The notes under the pieces are model-generated. The model searched no databases. It was not told the DNA's origin and saw only the letters and a list, made by a program, of their open reading frames with translations. The position numbers and the translations under genes are program-made. From an uncultured Bacteriovorax sp. (GTDB taxonomy: Bacteria > Bdellovibrionota > Bacteriovoracia > Bacteriovoracales > Bacteriovoracaceae), in NCBI GenBank assembly GCA_943914745.1, contig CALUDF010000093.1, positions 1 to 9,658 on the forward strand: DNA of 9,658 bases, in the 5' to 3' direction. This document shows, in pieces, positions 1 through 5,845 of the stretch. Position 1 is the stretch's first letter; each line of letters opens with the position of its first letter.

Positions 1-2
1 AC

Positions 3-446
3 CTAAAACAAACATGGTCAAAACTCACAGATGACGATTTAACTTATCTAGATGGTGGTGTTGATCAGATCATCGGAAAAGTTCAAAAAGCTTACGGCTT
101 TACAAAAGAGCGAGCGACTGAAGAAGTAGACAAATTCAAATCAAAACATGCAGATTACTTTCGCGATACGGCTCGCGATCTTACTAACACCAAGGAGAAA
201 TTTATGGCAACAGCTTCACAGTTAAACGGGCAATATGACGCTAACAAAATCAAAGCAAAAGCTAGTCACATGATTGAAGACGATATCATCGAACCAGGAA
301 GAGAATACCTGGAAAGAGCAAGAGACCTAAGTGCTCAAGTCGTTGACAGAACAACTGGACTGGTAAAAGAAAATCCAGGGTACGCCATTCTTGGTGCTGC
401 GACAGTAGGATTCCTTGCCGGAGCTTACTTTTTCCGTCGTAAATAA
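3..446 (+). CDS. CsbD-like domain fused to DUF883/YqjD-like membrane anchor (5' partial)
   Basis: The frame is open from the window edge through an ATG at 204 to the TAA at 444-446 (147 visible residues), so the true start lies to the left. The N-terminal part (about residues 1-54) is CsbD-like: it has W-S-KLTDDDL, then a helix ending QKAYGFTKERA, and shares KLTDDDL and a DYF-x-DT stretch with the CsbD protein at 9176-9505. The C-terminal 80 residues resemble the DUF883/ElaB/YqjD family: an amphipathic helix, the motif VKENPGYAILGAA, a glycine-rich single membrane helix and a terminal FFRRK. Family members of this second kind are inner-membrane anchored, and the E. coli ones bind ribosomes. 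An AAGGAG at 192-197, six bases before ATG 204, could also give an 80-residue anchor-only product. The membrane protein at 518 follows, as in the E. coli yqjD-yqjE order. The role is inferred: a membrane-tethered stress protein. The fusion reading is direct sequence observation. Confidence 0.75.
   Translation, partial: LKQTWSKLTDDDLTYLDGGVDQIIGKVQKAYGFTKERATEEVDKFKSKHADYFRDTARDLTNTKEKFMATASQLNGQYDANKIKAKASHMIEDDIIEPGREYLERARDLSAQVVDRTTGLVKENPGYAILGAATVGFLAGAYFFRRK
192..206 (+). promoter_or_regulatory. Internal ribosome binding site and ATG inside the CsbD-DUF883 frame
   Basis: AAGGAG (192-197), a six-base spacer and ATG (204-206) form a textbook start in the same frame as the upstream CsbD-like coding sequence, with no stop between. 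It may produce a short DUF883-like protein alone. Alternatively it is a chance purine-rich Thr-Lys-Glu-Lys coding stretch. Confidence 0.5.
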
Positions 447-468
447 TTGAACATTAAAATGAAAATGA

Positions 469-495
469 GGGCCTATGCAAATAGGCCCTTGTTTT
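469..495 (+). terminator. Rho-independent terminator or attenuator
   Basis: GGGCCTAT (469-476) pairs perfectly with ATAGGCCC (481-488) around a GCAA (GNRA) tetraloop, followed by TTGTTTTATTT. It starts 22 bases after the CsbD-DUF883 stop and ends just before the next gene's Shine-Dalgarno, so downstream expression would need read-through or a promoter hidden in this short gap. Confidence 0.85.
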
Positions 496-517
496 ATTTG
501 GCACCTGGAGGACTCTT

Positions 518-1024
518 ATGAAATGGCTACTCTTTTTTTTCTCTGTTATTAAACCGTTTTTTTCTAGTGAACATCCCACCATTAATCCTGTTGCTGAAAT
601 TAAAGAATTAATCCGAAGCAATGCCGTCGCGGTCATCACTCTTTTTGCCGCTGCTTCTACACTTGCAACCATGTTTGCCGGAGGTCTCCTCCTCGTGGCC
701 GTAGACATTGGTGCCCAACTTGATCAGAATGGATTTGTTTATTTCTCCTCCATGATCATCATGGGCCTCTCCCTTTCTTTGGTGAGCTTAATCATTGGAG
801 CAATCGTTGTTAAAAGCTTCCAGGAACCAAGAAGAGAAAAGAAGAGAGAAACCCTCACAAAAGAAAACGTGGGAGTCGTTCACCCTCTTCAAGATGCATT
901 GGCACTTTTAATCATGGATTTTGTCAAAGAGCGCGAGCTAAGCCGCGAGCGTGAAAGAGAAGCCATTCACGATGCTCAAAGAGCACCGGTATCGCGTACA
1001 AATGAAGAAGAATTCAGACATTAG
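518..1024 (+). CDS. Two-helix inner-membrane protein, possibly YqjE/holin superfamily III-like
   Basis: The 168-residue protein has a short hydrophobic N-terminus (MKWLLFFFSVI), two strong membrane segments at about residues 36-64 and 74-99, and a long charged cytoplasmic tail rich in Arg, Lys and Glu (about 102-168, including SREREREAI). Two close hydrophobic helices in a protein encoded directly after a DUF883-like gene recall the E. coli yqjD-yqjE pair (YqjE belongs to the holin-like superfamily III), but I see no diagnostic motif, so the family call is tentative. The start is supported by GGAGG at 507-511, six bases before ATG 518. The gene is separated from the upstream one by a terminator hairpin and ends at a bidirectional terminator shared with the convergent gene at 1061. 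The long charged tail is unusual for YqjE and could bind a cytoplasmic partner. Confidence 0.6.
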   Translation: MKWLLFFFSVIKPFFSSEHPTINPVAEIKELIRSNAVAVITLFAAASTLATMFAGGLLLVAVDIGAQLDQNGFVYFSSMIIMGLSLSLVSLIIGAIVVKSFQEPRREKKRETLTKENVGVVHPLQDALALLIMDFVKERELSREREREAIHDAQRAPVSRTNEEEFRH

Positions 1025-1031
1025 AAAACAT

Positions 1032-1062
1032 AAAAAAAAGGGAACCGAGGTTCCCTTTTTTT
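1032..1062. terminator. Bidirectional rho-independent terminator
   Basis: A run of A (1032-1039), GGGAAC (1040-1045), loop CGAG, GTTCCC (1050-1055) and a run of T (1056-1062) read as a terminator on both strands. It serves the + gene ending at 1024 and the - gene whose stop begins at 1063, overlapping that stop codon. Confidence 0.9.
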
Positions 1063-1333
1063 AATTCTTAATAAAACGCGCCTTCAAAAGCTCCCCTCTA
1101 TTAACCGCCTGCAGATTAACCCAATTTTTAATTAATCCATAACCGGCAGCTACATCGGTGACCAATCTATTATAATCTTTTTTAATGACTAGAAACTGAC
1201 GACGGATCGCATCTTCTTCATGTCTTAATTCTTGCGCTTCCATATTGTCGCGATCGTGCGCATGAGCTTCTGCCACCATCTTTAATACCTTTTTTTGACG
1301 TCCATTTTTGTGTGCTGTTTTTTTCACTGCCAT
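1061..1333 (-). CDS. Small lysine-rich hypothetical protein
   Basis: I do not recognise this 90-residue protein. The N-terminal 20 residues are strongly basic (MAVKKTAHKNGRQKKVLKMV). A polar helical middle (about 25-55, HDRDNMEAQELRHEEDAIRR) follows, then a C-terminal part with VAAGYGLIKNW and a basic end. No signal peptide or membrane segment is visible, so it is probably cytoplasmic; the basic start could contact nucleic acid or an acidic partner. The start is supported by GGAG about six bases upstream of the ATG (complement of 1331-1333). A sigma-54-like promoter lies 55 bases upstream (1387-1402), divergent from that of the CsbD-like gene at 1612, which suggests the two are expressed under the same conditions. 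It is convergent with the membrane protein at 518-1024 and shares its terminator. Confidence 0.7.
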   Translation of the reverse strand: MAVKKTAHKNGRQKKVLKMVAEAHAHDRDNMEAQELRHEEDAIRRQFLVIKKDYNRLVTDVAAGYGLIKNWVNLQAVNRGELLKARFIKN

Positions 1334-1360
1334 AATTCACTCCATACATAAGTTAATTTA

Positions 1361-1374
1361 AAGCCTTTAGGCTT
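1361..1374 (-). other. 5' leader hairpin
   Basis: AAGCC and GGCTT around TTTA form a small stem-loop (six pairs if the loop is closed to two bases). It lies just downstream of the predicted start of the sigma-54-driven transcript of the 1061-1333 gene, where a hairpin could protect the RNA 5' end. Confidence 0.4.
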
Positions 1375-1386
1375 CTTCGAAATAAA

Positions 1387-1402
1387 AGCAAAATCGATGC
1401 CT
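1387..1402 (-). promoter_or_regulatory. Predicted sigma-54 promoter for the lysine-rich gene at 1061-1333
   Basis: On the minus strand the site reads AGGCATCGATTTTGCT. It matches the sigma-54 consensus TGGCACG-N4-TTGCW at 9 of 12 informative positions, with the essential GG and GC exactly 10 bases apart. The -12 C lies 55 bases from the ATG at 1333. Confidence 0.65.
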
Positions 1403-1441
1403 TTAAATGTTGATAAATACTGGAGCATTTTGGAACAAGCG

Positions 1442-1454
1442 CATCGCAACGATG
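1442..1454. promoter_or_regulatory. Inverted repeat between two divergent sigma-54-like promoters
   Basis: CATCG-CAA-CGATG is a perfect 5-bp inverted repeat. It sits about 120 bp upstream of the predicted + strand start and about 70 bp upstream of the - strand start. This is a plausible distance for an enhancer-binding protein site, but the repeat is short and could be chance. Confidence 0.25.
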
Positions 1455-1542
1455 AGCAATTCGCTACATGGCCGAGGACTTTTTCCCCCAACGCAAAAAG
1501 TTATTTCATACTAACTCGCTGTAAAATCGTTTGATCTATTTT

Positions 1543-1558
1543 TGGCATGGATGGTGCA
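1543..1558 (+). promoter_or_regulatory. Predicted sigma-54 promoter for the CsbD-like gene at 1612
   Basis: TGGCATGGATGGTGCA matches TGGCACG-N4-TTGCW at 10 of 12 informative positions, with GG (1544-1545) and GC (1556-1557) separated by exactly 10 bases. The -12 C is 55 bases before ATG 1612, the same distance as at the divergent promoter. Confidence 0.7.
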
Positions 1559-1592
1559 ATGGATGTTTGTGTGATCAAGAGATCCGTAAGTT

Positions 1593-1610
1593 ATAAACAT
1601 TGAGGTTTAT
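1593..1610 (+). promoter_or_regulatory. Shine-Dalgarno carried in a leader hairpin
   Basis: ATAAAC (1593-1598) and GTTTAT (1605-1610) can pair around ATTGAG, so the ribosome binding site GAGG (1602-1605) lies in the loop and the first 3' pair. GAGG is six bases from ATG 1612, which sets the gene start. The stem is AT-rich and weak. Confidence 0.35.
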
Positions 1611-1611
1611 C

Positions 1612-2304
1612 ATGTTAAGCAACCAACAGATTCAAAATAATTGGCCGACGATTAAGACACAAGTTCTTAGCCGTTGGAGCAAATTATCAGAAGTGGAAGT
1701 TGAAAAAACTCATGGTGCTCCGAAATCTTTAGGACAACTTGTTCACAAGAAATACGGAAACAATGAAGAGTTTGATAAGACGTATGAAAGAATTTGTCAC
1801 TCATCGGTGCCATCTTCAAAACAAGTCTCATCAAATGAGGCGACTCCGCTGACTTCGAAAACTCTGGAAACCCACCCGGGGACCGGAATTCCACAAGCAG
1901 ACGGTGTAAGCGCCACTCCAGTTGAAAAAGAATACTCTTCAACTGATTTAGACGAAGTCTTCCATGGAGATTCTCCAGAAAGAAGACTAAATGCCAACTA
2001 CGCAAAGGTGGACCACCACCCAAACATCGACCGCGAAGCAGATGATGGGCTTTCAGCTGATTCAACTTATTCGAGATCCTCTGTCGATGACGAGAGCGTA
2101 GATGAATATTACAACCAATTAGATAATAATGAATCGTATGCGAATTTTACTTCACCGGATGAATTCTACCCTTCTCACGATCCTAGCGCGAGCTCGGATA
2201 TCCCCCTAGGAAGAGATCGCTCTTCTGCAACCAACCAATCTACAGCGAAAGCTGCACCTAAATCATCCGAAGTGTCGTCTAACGATGCTAAAAAGAAGCT
2301 GTAG
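1612..2304 (+). CDS. CsbD-like domain protein with long acidic, serine-rich disordered tail
   Basis: The 230-residue protein begins with a divergent CsbD-like segment (about residues 5-60). NNWPTIKTQVLSRWSKLSEV and KKYGNNEEFDKTYERI align with the CsbD protein at 9176-9505 through W, W-x-KL and the K-x-YG-x-x-x-E positions. From about residue 65 to the end the chain is low in hydrophobics and rich in Ser, Asp, Glu, Asn and Pro, with clusters such as SVDDESVDEYYNQLDNNESY, and ends in a basic KKKL. It is probably intrinsically disordered and cytoplasmic, since there is no signal or membrane segment. CsbD proteins are abundant, stress-induced and of unknown biochemical role; the tail's job is unknown. 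ATG 1612 is chosen over an in-frame TTG at 1600 because GAGG (1602-1605) sits six bases before it. Expression is probably sigma-54 dependent (site at 1543-1558). Tandem hairpins terminate it. Confidence 0.7.
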   Translation: MLSNQQIQNNWPTIKTQVLSRWSKLSEVEVEKTHGAPKSLGQLVHKKYGNNEEFDKTYERICHSSVPSSKQVSSNEATPLTSKTLETHPGTGIPQADGVSATPVEKEYSSTDLDEVFHGDSPERRLNANYAKVDHHPNIDREADDGLSADSTYSRSSVDDESVDEYYNQLDNNESYANFTSPDEFYPSHDPSASSDIPLGRDRSSATNQSTAKAAPKSSEVSSNDAKKKL

Positions 2305-2319
2305 TTTCGACTACAGCTT
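2296..2319 (+). other. Hairpin overlapping the stop codon
   Basis: AAGCTGTAGT (2296-2305) pairs perfectly with ACTACAGCTT (2310-2319) around a TTCG tetraloop; it contains the TAG stop of the CsbD-like gene. There is no T-tract behind it, so it is probably an mRNA 3'-end stabiliser or an accessory to the next hairpin. Confidence 0.6.
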
Positions 2320-2323
2320 GTTG

Positions 2324-2355
2324 AAACTCTGCCCTTCTCGGGCAGAGTTTTAATT
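2324..2355 (+). terminator. Rho-independent terminator
   Basis: AAACTCTGCCC (2324-2334) and GGGCAGAGTTT (2340-2350) form a perfect 11-bp stem with loop TTCTC, followed by the T-rich TTAATT. It is four bases after the stop-codon hairpin and ends the 1612-2304 transcript. Confidence 0.9.
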
Positions 2356-2416
2356 CTTCACCAAATTAAATATTTTTTATCACATATAACCATAACCTCC
2401 CTTTATAGGAGCTATC

Positions 2417-3058
2417 ATGCAAAACATCAGTGAAGAGATCGCCACAGATAACAGCTTTAATATCATCGGCATTTTACTCATTGACCACTCTTACTTAAGA
2501 AAATGCATTAACATCATTCTCGATGAAAAAGCTGATAAGCATGAAAAACTTTTCTATACCAGAACCTTTTTAGACACTTTGACCAAACATTCTGCCGCTG
2601 AAGAAAAGACAGTCTACGACTCCCTGATCGACATGGAGGATCTGCACTCTAAAGTTTTAGAATCTGAAGTCGAACACTCCATCATGGAGCGCTTGATCTC
2701 TCTTCTTTGGCCAAGGATGAGCAGGATGAAAGAGCTCGACGATGTGACAGAGGCGGAAATAAAAACGCTAGCAAAAATTGTCCGAAGCCATATTGATGAA
2801 GAGGAGCGTGTCCTCTTTCCTCTAATGAAAGAAAACCTAGACCCGGGGATTCTCAACGAGATCGGTTTTCAGTTCATGATCTTAAGGAAATTTACTCCTC
2901 AAGACCTGGAAAATTATCCTGATTTGCAAAAAGAGATTTATTACACTGTCAGCAACTCTAAAAGAAATATTTATCAATGGTCGGGAGACTTCATGAAAAA
3001 GGTCAATCGCTATATCGGCGCCATTGTCTCCCAATCCCCCTATTTTATAAAATCGTGA
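2417..3058 (+). CDS. Hemerythrin HHE-like domain protein
   Basis: This 213-residue, all-helical cytoplasmic protein has the spaced His and acidic residues of bacterial hemerythrin-like (HHE cation-binding) proteins. They are H24 in LLIDHSYLRK, H58 with E62 in KHSAAEEKTVY, H87 in EVEHSIMERL, and H125 with E129 in RSHIDEEERVLFPLM, the last being the most typical HHE signature. Such domains hold a non-haem di-iron site that binds O2 or senses or buffers oxygen, NO or iron; which applies here cannot be told. A C-terminal extension (about 150-213) shows no recognised motif. AGGAG at 2407-2411, five bases from ATG 2417, supports the start. It is the first gene of a tight + operon with the DUF748 protein (8-base gap) and a small lipoprotein. 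No convincing promoter was seen in the 60-base gap after the upstream terminator, and no sigma-54 site. Confidence 0.8.
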   Translation: MQNISEEIATDNSFNIIGILLIDHSYLRKCINIILDEKADKHEKLFYTRTFLDTLTKHSAAEEKTVYDSLIDMEDLHSKVLESEVEHSIMERLISLLWPRMSRMKELDDVTEAEIKTLAKIVRSHIDEEERVLFPLMKENLDPGILNEIGFQFMILRKFTPQDLENYPDLQKEIYYTVSNSKRNIYQWSGDFMKKVNRYIGAIVSQSPYFIKS

Positions 3059-3066
3059 GGTCCTGA

Positions 3067-4116
3067 ATGAACAAGGCTTTTTTTAAGCAGAAAAAATTTT
3101 ATATACCATTTGCCATCGTTGTCTTCCTAGTCGCTTTCCGAATGGTTCTTCCCCAGATCCTCCTTCACCAGGCCAATAAATACCTAAGCGAATTCTCTCC
3201 CACTTATTATCTGCACATGGAAGACCTCGACATCAGCATTATCCGTGGTGCCTACCGCTTTGAAAAAGTTCGTGGAAACCTCAAAGAAGACGAAAAGCGC
3301 TTTGTCAGTATTGATTCCGTCGATGTCTCTATTGCTTGGAGAGAGATTTTCAAAGGAAAAATCGTGACGGACATTGTGACTGAAAAAGTGGATTTCCTCT
3401 TCCTTAAGGACATGTCAAAACTTTCTGTGACTAACGCCAAAAAAGACGCTCAGGATGTAAAAGACACACTCTTTCCCGTAAAGGTAGAAACTGTTGATCT
3501 GCGCCACGCACGCGTCGTTTTTGAAGAGTATCCTTCTCTAGACGATGCTTCCAGACTGCGCATTGAAAATATCAATGGCCGCATCACCAATGTCACCTCC
3601 ACAAAAGAAGACCCGCTTTCAGATTTTAATATGACGGCTTCACTCCAAGGCTCTTCTGAATTTGTTTTTATTGGCAGTTTAAACCTCACCAAAAAACCCA
3701 TGTTATGGGATGTCGATGTCGAACTTAAAGATTTTGATCTCACGACTCTCAATAAAGTCTTAAAACGCAATCTTCCTTTGACTTTCACAAAGGGAAAAGT
3801 CGATCTTTATGCTGAAGCTAAAAACAACGATAAAACCATAAGGGGATACATCAAACCTTTCATCAAAGATATTGATGTGGTTAAAAATGACGAGAAATTC
3901 GTGAGTCTCAAGCATTTTGGAATTGAAATCATCACGGCACTTGGCAACCTTCTTCTGAGAGATTCAGACACCAAAACAGTCGCCACTTACCTGGATTTTA
4001 ATTACGATGGAAAATTTAATGTAGACACAGGACAAGGGATTTCTAACGCCATTGAAAACGGTTTTAAGAAAAAGCTAAGCCCTGGTCTTGAAAATAAATA
4101 TCATATTGATAAATAG
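3067..4116 (+). CDS. DUF748 / AsmA-like membrane-anchored envelope protein
   Basis: The protein has 349 residues. An N-terminal signal-anchor helix (about 11-33) follows a basic MNKAFFKQKKF. The rest is predicted beta-rich and periplasmic. The segment after the anchor (LHMEDLDISIIRGAYRFEKV, about 49-68) fits the start of DUF748 proteins: a leader helix, then D-hydrophobic-D strands and RGAY. Repeated amphipathic strands follow, for example SIDSVDVSIAWREIFKGKIV, also typical. AsmA/DUF748 proteins are related to bridge-like lipid-transfer proteins and act in envelope lipid or outer-membrane homeostasis; this one is short for the family, so it may be a single-module version. GAGG overlapping the upstream stop (3055-3058) precedes ATG 3067, so translation is likely coupled to the hemerythrin gene. 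The downstream lipoprotein uses AGGAG overlapping this gene's TAG stop. The family call is from recognisable pattern; function is inference. Confidence 0.75.
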   Translation: MNKAFFKQKKFYIPFAIVVFLVAFRMVLPQILLHQANKYLSEFSPTYYLHMEDLDISIIRGAYRFEKVRGNLKEDEKRFVSIDSVDVSIAWREIFKGKIVTDIVTEKVDFLFLKDMSKLSVTNAKKDAQDVKDTLFPVKVETVDLRHARVVFEEYPSLDDASRLRIENINGRITNVTSTKEDPLSDFNMTASLQGSSEFVFIGSLNLTKKPMLWDVDVELKDFDLTTLNKVLKRNLPLTFTKGKVDLYAEAKNNDKTIRGYIKPFIKDIDVVKNDEKFVSLKHFGIEIITALGNLLLRDSDTKTVATYLDFNYDGKFNVDTGQGISNAIENGFKKKLSPGLENKYHIDK

Positions 4117-4125
4117 GAGATCGCT

Positions 4126-4287
4126 ATGAAACTTGCACTTCTTCCACTGGCCCTGTTTGTTTTTGTCAGTTGCTCAAGAGAGACTCCACCGCCGACAACG
4201 CCAACTCAACCTCCGACAGTTGAGCAAAAAGCGATGGGTGAACCTAACATACCTGGTCCCATCGCCAATGACCCAAAGGTTAAATAA
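4126..4287 (+). CDS. Small proline-rich lipoprotein (53 aa)
   Basis: A short frame starting at ATG 4126 with AGGAG (4115-4119, overlapping the previous stop) six bases upstream encodes a lipoprotein precursor. It has a basic-hydrophobic signal (MKLALLPLALFVF), a lipobox-like FVSC with Cys16 as the predicted lipidated residue, then a Pro/Thr-rich linker (about 20-31) and a polar end (GEPNIPGPIANDPKVK). Ser at +2 after Cys predicts outer-membrane sorting under the E. coli rule. Mature length is only about 38 residues, as in small lipoproteins that tether or decorate envelope complexes. It is the last gene of the hemerythrin-DUF748 operon and probably works with the DUF748 protein in the envelope (inference). 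It ends 8 bases before the convergent hybrid kinase gene; no clear terminator separates them, only the palindrome TTTAGCTAAA at 4291-4300. Confidence 0.8.
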   Translation: MKLALLPLALFVFVSCSRETPPPTTPTQPPTVEQKAMGEPNIPGPIANDPKVK

Positions 4288-4295
4288 TCATTTAG

Positions 4296-5843
4296 CTAAA
4301 GGTATTTGCGGATAGAGGCAACAAGGCGATTTAAGTCGATCGGCTTCAATAAAATTTCTGCGTACAACTGAGGATCCACCGTCTCTCGCACAACCTGAGG
4401 GGCCGCGGTGATCATGATGACCGGGCAATTTTTAATGGACGCCACTGAATTATGTTTTTTTATATTGAGAAAGTCCTTTCCTGTCATTTTGTCCATGTGG
4501 TAATCCAAAATAATCAGGTTGGCCGGAAAAGCTGTCAGGCTTAAATCCTCAAGAGCTGTCTTCGGATTGCCATAAGAGAAGACCCTAAATCCTTCTTTTT
4601 CCAGTGCCCACGTCATCACTTCTCTTAAATCTTCATCGTCATCCACGATATAAATATTCTTTGAACTCGGCTCTTTTCTTTCTGCTTTTAATTTCTGCTC
4701 TTCTTTAGCATTTTCTGCAACATCCATGGGCCTATCACAGTGAGGAATTGTAAACCAAAAGCGAGCGCCCTTGCCCAACTGGCTTTCAACTTTAATCACG
4801 CCCCCATGGGCCTCAATGATGGATTTACATATATAAAGCCCGAGTCCATTTCCTGACCCACCCGTCCAGTATTTTTCAAAAATCTTATCGATGTTTTCTT
4901 CAGCAATCCCCTGCCCGCAGTCAGTGATGGCAAAAATATTCTCCCCTTTCTCTGTTTCTTCAAGCTCAATAATGATGTCTCCTCCGGCAGGAGAGAATTT
5001 AAGAGCGTTACTCAAAAGGTTTGAAAGAACCTGATAAAGACGGTCTTTATCAAATGAGGCCATCATCTTTCTTTGAACAACAATCTTTTTTACGAAGAGG
5101 TCTTTTTCCTGGATGAGTGGTTTGTACGAATCCAGAACTTCATTCAATACCTGAAGAGGATTATAAAAAGCTTTCCGGATAATAAAGCTGTGCTCAAAAT
5201 CACTGTCACTTGTAGGCTTATTGTGCTCTAAAAGATCGCTTACTAAAACCTTCAGACGATCCACTGTCTTTAAAATTCTCTTGGCCTGAATGCGCAAGTC
5301 CCCCATCATTTCTTCATTGGGCTCCTTATAAGAGAGAAGCTCCAGCAACTGGGCATCTAACTGAATGGCCGCTAATGGGTTTTTGATATCGTGATAAACG
5401 ATGGCGAGCATTTCTTCTTTGGCCTCAAGGGCCTTCTTGGCAATGGCCCTCGATTTCATCTCCTGCTCATGAATCTCAAATTCACGCAGAGCACGCTTCA
5501 CGACAGGAGTCAGGCGCTCATACCGGGACTTGATAACAAAATCCTCAACTCCCGCTTTCATCATGTCGGCAACACTTTCTTCCCCGACTAAACCTGAAAC
5601 GACAATAAAAGGCAGATGTCTTGAGACTTCACGGACAATCCCCAGTGCCGTCAGAGGGCTAAATCCCGGGATGTTGTAATCCGAAATGATAATGCTCCAT
5701 TTTTCACGCTTAAGAGCATCTCTTAGCTCTTCTTCCGTTTCAATTCGCTCAGAATAAAGATCTGTGATCCCACCTTTTTTTAAGTGATGGAGCATCAGAT
5801 GATAGTCTGTTTCTGAATCTTCAATGTTAAGCAGTTTTATCAT
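4296..5843 (-). CDS. Hybrid histidine kinase, REC-HisKA-HATPase-REC
   Basis: The 515-residue cytoplasmic protein has no membrane segment. The first receiver (about 1-120) has acidic E8/D9, phospho-acceptor D55 in ISDYNIPG and K105. A helical linker follows. HisKA (about 142-208) has the H-box VYHDIKNPLAA with H151. HATPase (about 262-368) shows the N-box NLLSNALKFS, G1 DCGQGI and G2 GNGLGL. A charged linker (370-395) leads to a second receiver (about 396-515) with D401-D403, D447 in ILDYHM, T479 and K500. All catalytic residues are present. The N-terminal receiver implies it is switched on by phosphorylation from another kinase, probably the CHASE3 kinase of the same operon. The terminal receiver could pass phosphate to an HPt protein, such as that at 8833-9111. 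The start follows the Rcp1-like gene's stop by two bases with only a weak Shine-Dalgarno, implying translational coupling. Confidence 0.92.
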   Translation of the reverse strand: MIKLLNIEDSETDYHLMLHHLKKGGITDLYSERIETEEELRDALKREKWSIIISDYNIPGFSPLTALGIVREVSRHLPFIVVSGLVGEESVADMMKAGVEDFVIKSRYERLTPVVKRALREFEIHEQEMKSRAIAKKALEAKEEMLAIVYHDIKNPLAAIQLDAQLLELLSYKEPNEEMMGDLRIQAKRILKTVDRLKVLVSDLLEHNKPTSDSDFEHSFIIRKAFYNPLQVLNEVLDSYKPLIQEKDLFVKKIVVQRKMMASFDKDRLYQVLSNLLSNALKFSPAGGDIIIELEETEKGENIFAITDCGQGIAEENIDKIFEKYWTGGSGNGLGLYICKSIIEAHGGVIKVESQLGKGARFWFTIPHCDRPMDVAENAKEEQKLKAERKEPSSKNIYIVDDDEDLREVMTWALEKEGFRVFSYGNPKTALEDLSLTAFPANLIILDYHMDKMTGKDFLNIKKHNSVASIKNCPVIMITAAPQVVRETVDPQLYAEILLKPIDLNRLVASIRKYL

Positions 5844-5845
5844 AA

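Noticed and set aside
494..515. TTTGGCACC ahead of the 518 gene resembles the -24 half of a sigma-54 promoter
   Set aside because: The -12 position has AC instead of GC, and the element overlaps the ribosome site and start codon, leaving no room for a leader.
1600..1611. TTG start at 1600 for the CsbD-like gene
   Set aside because: It overlaps the GAGG ribosome site that correctly serves ATG 1612.
1667..2065. 132-codon antisense open frame inside the CsbD-like gene
   Set aside because: It has no ribosome site or recognisable domain and mirrors the low-complexity coding strand; the plus gene has promoter, ribosome site and terminator.
4291..4300. Palindrome TTTAGCTAAA between convergent genes as a terminator
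   Set aside because: It is too short, has no loop and no T-tract.
4133..4315. 60-codon open frame overlapping the small lipoprotein
   Set aside because: No ribosome site, no family likeness, and it overlaps the well-supported lipoprotein frame and the end of the hybrid kinase gene.
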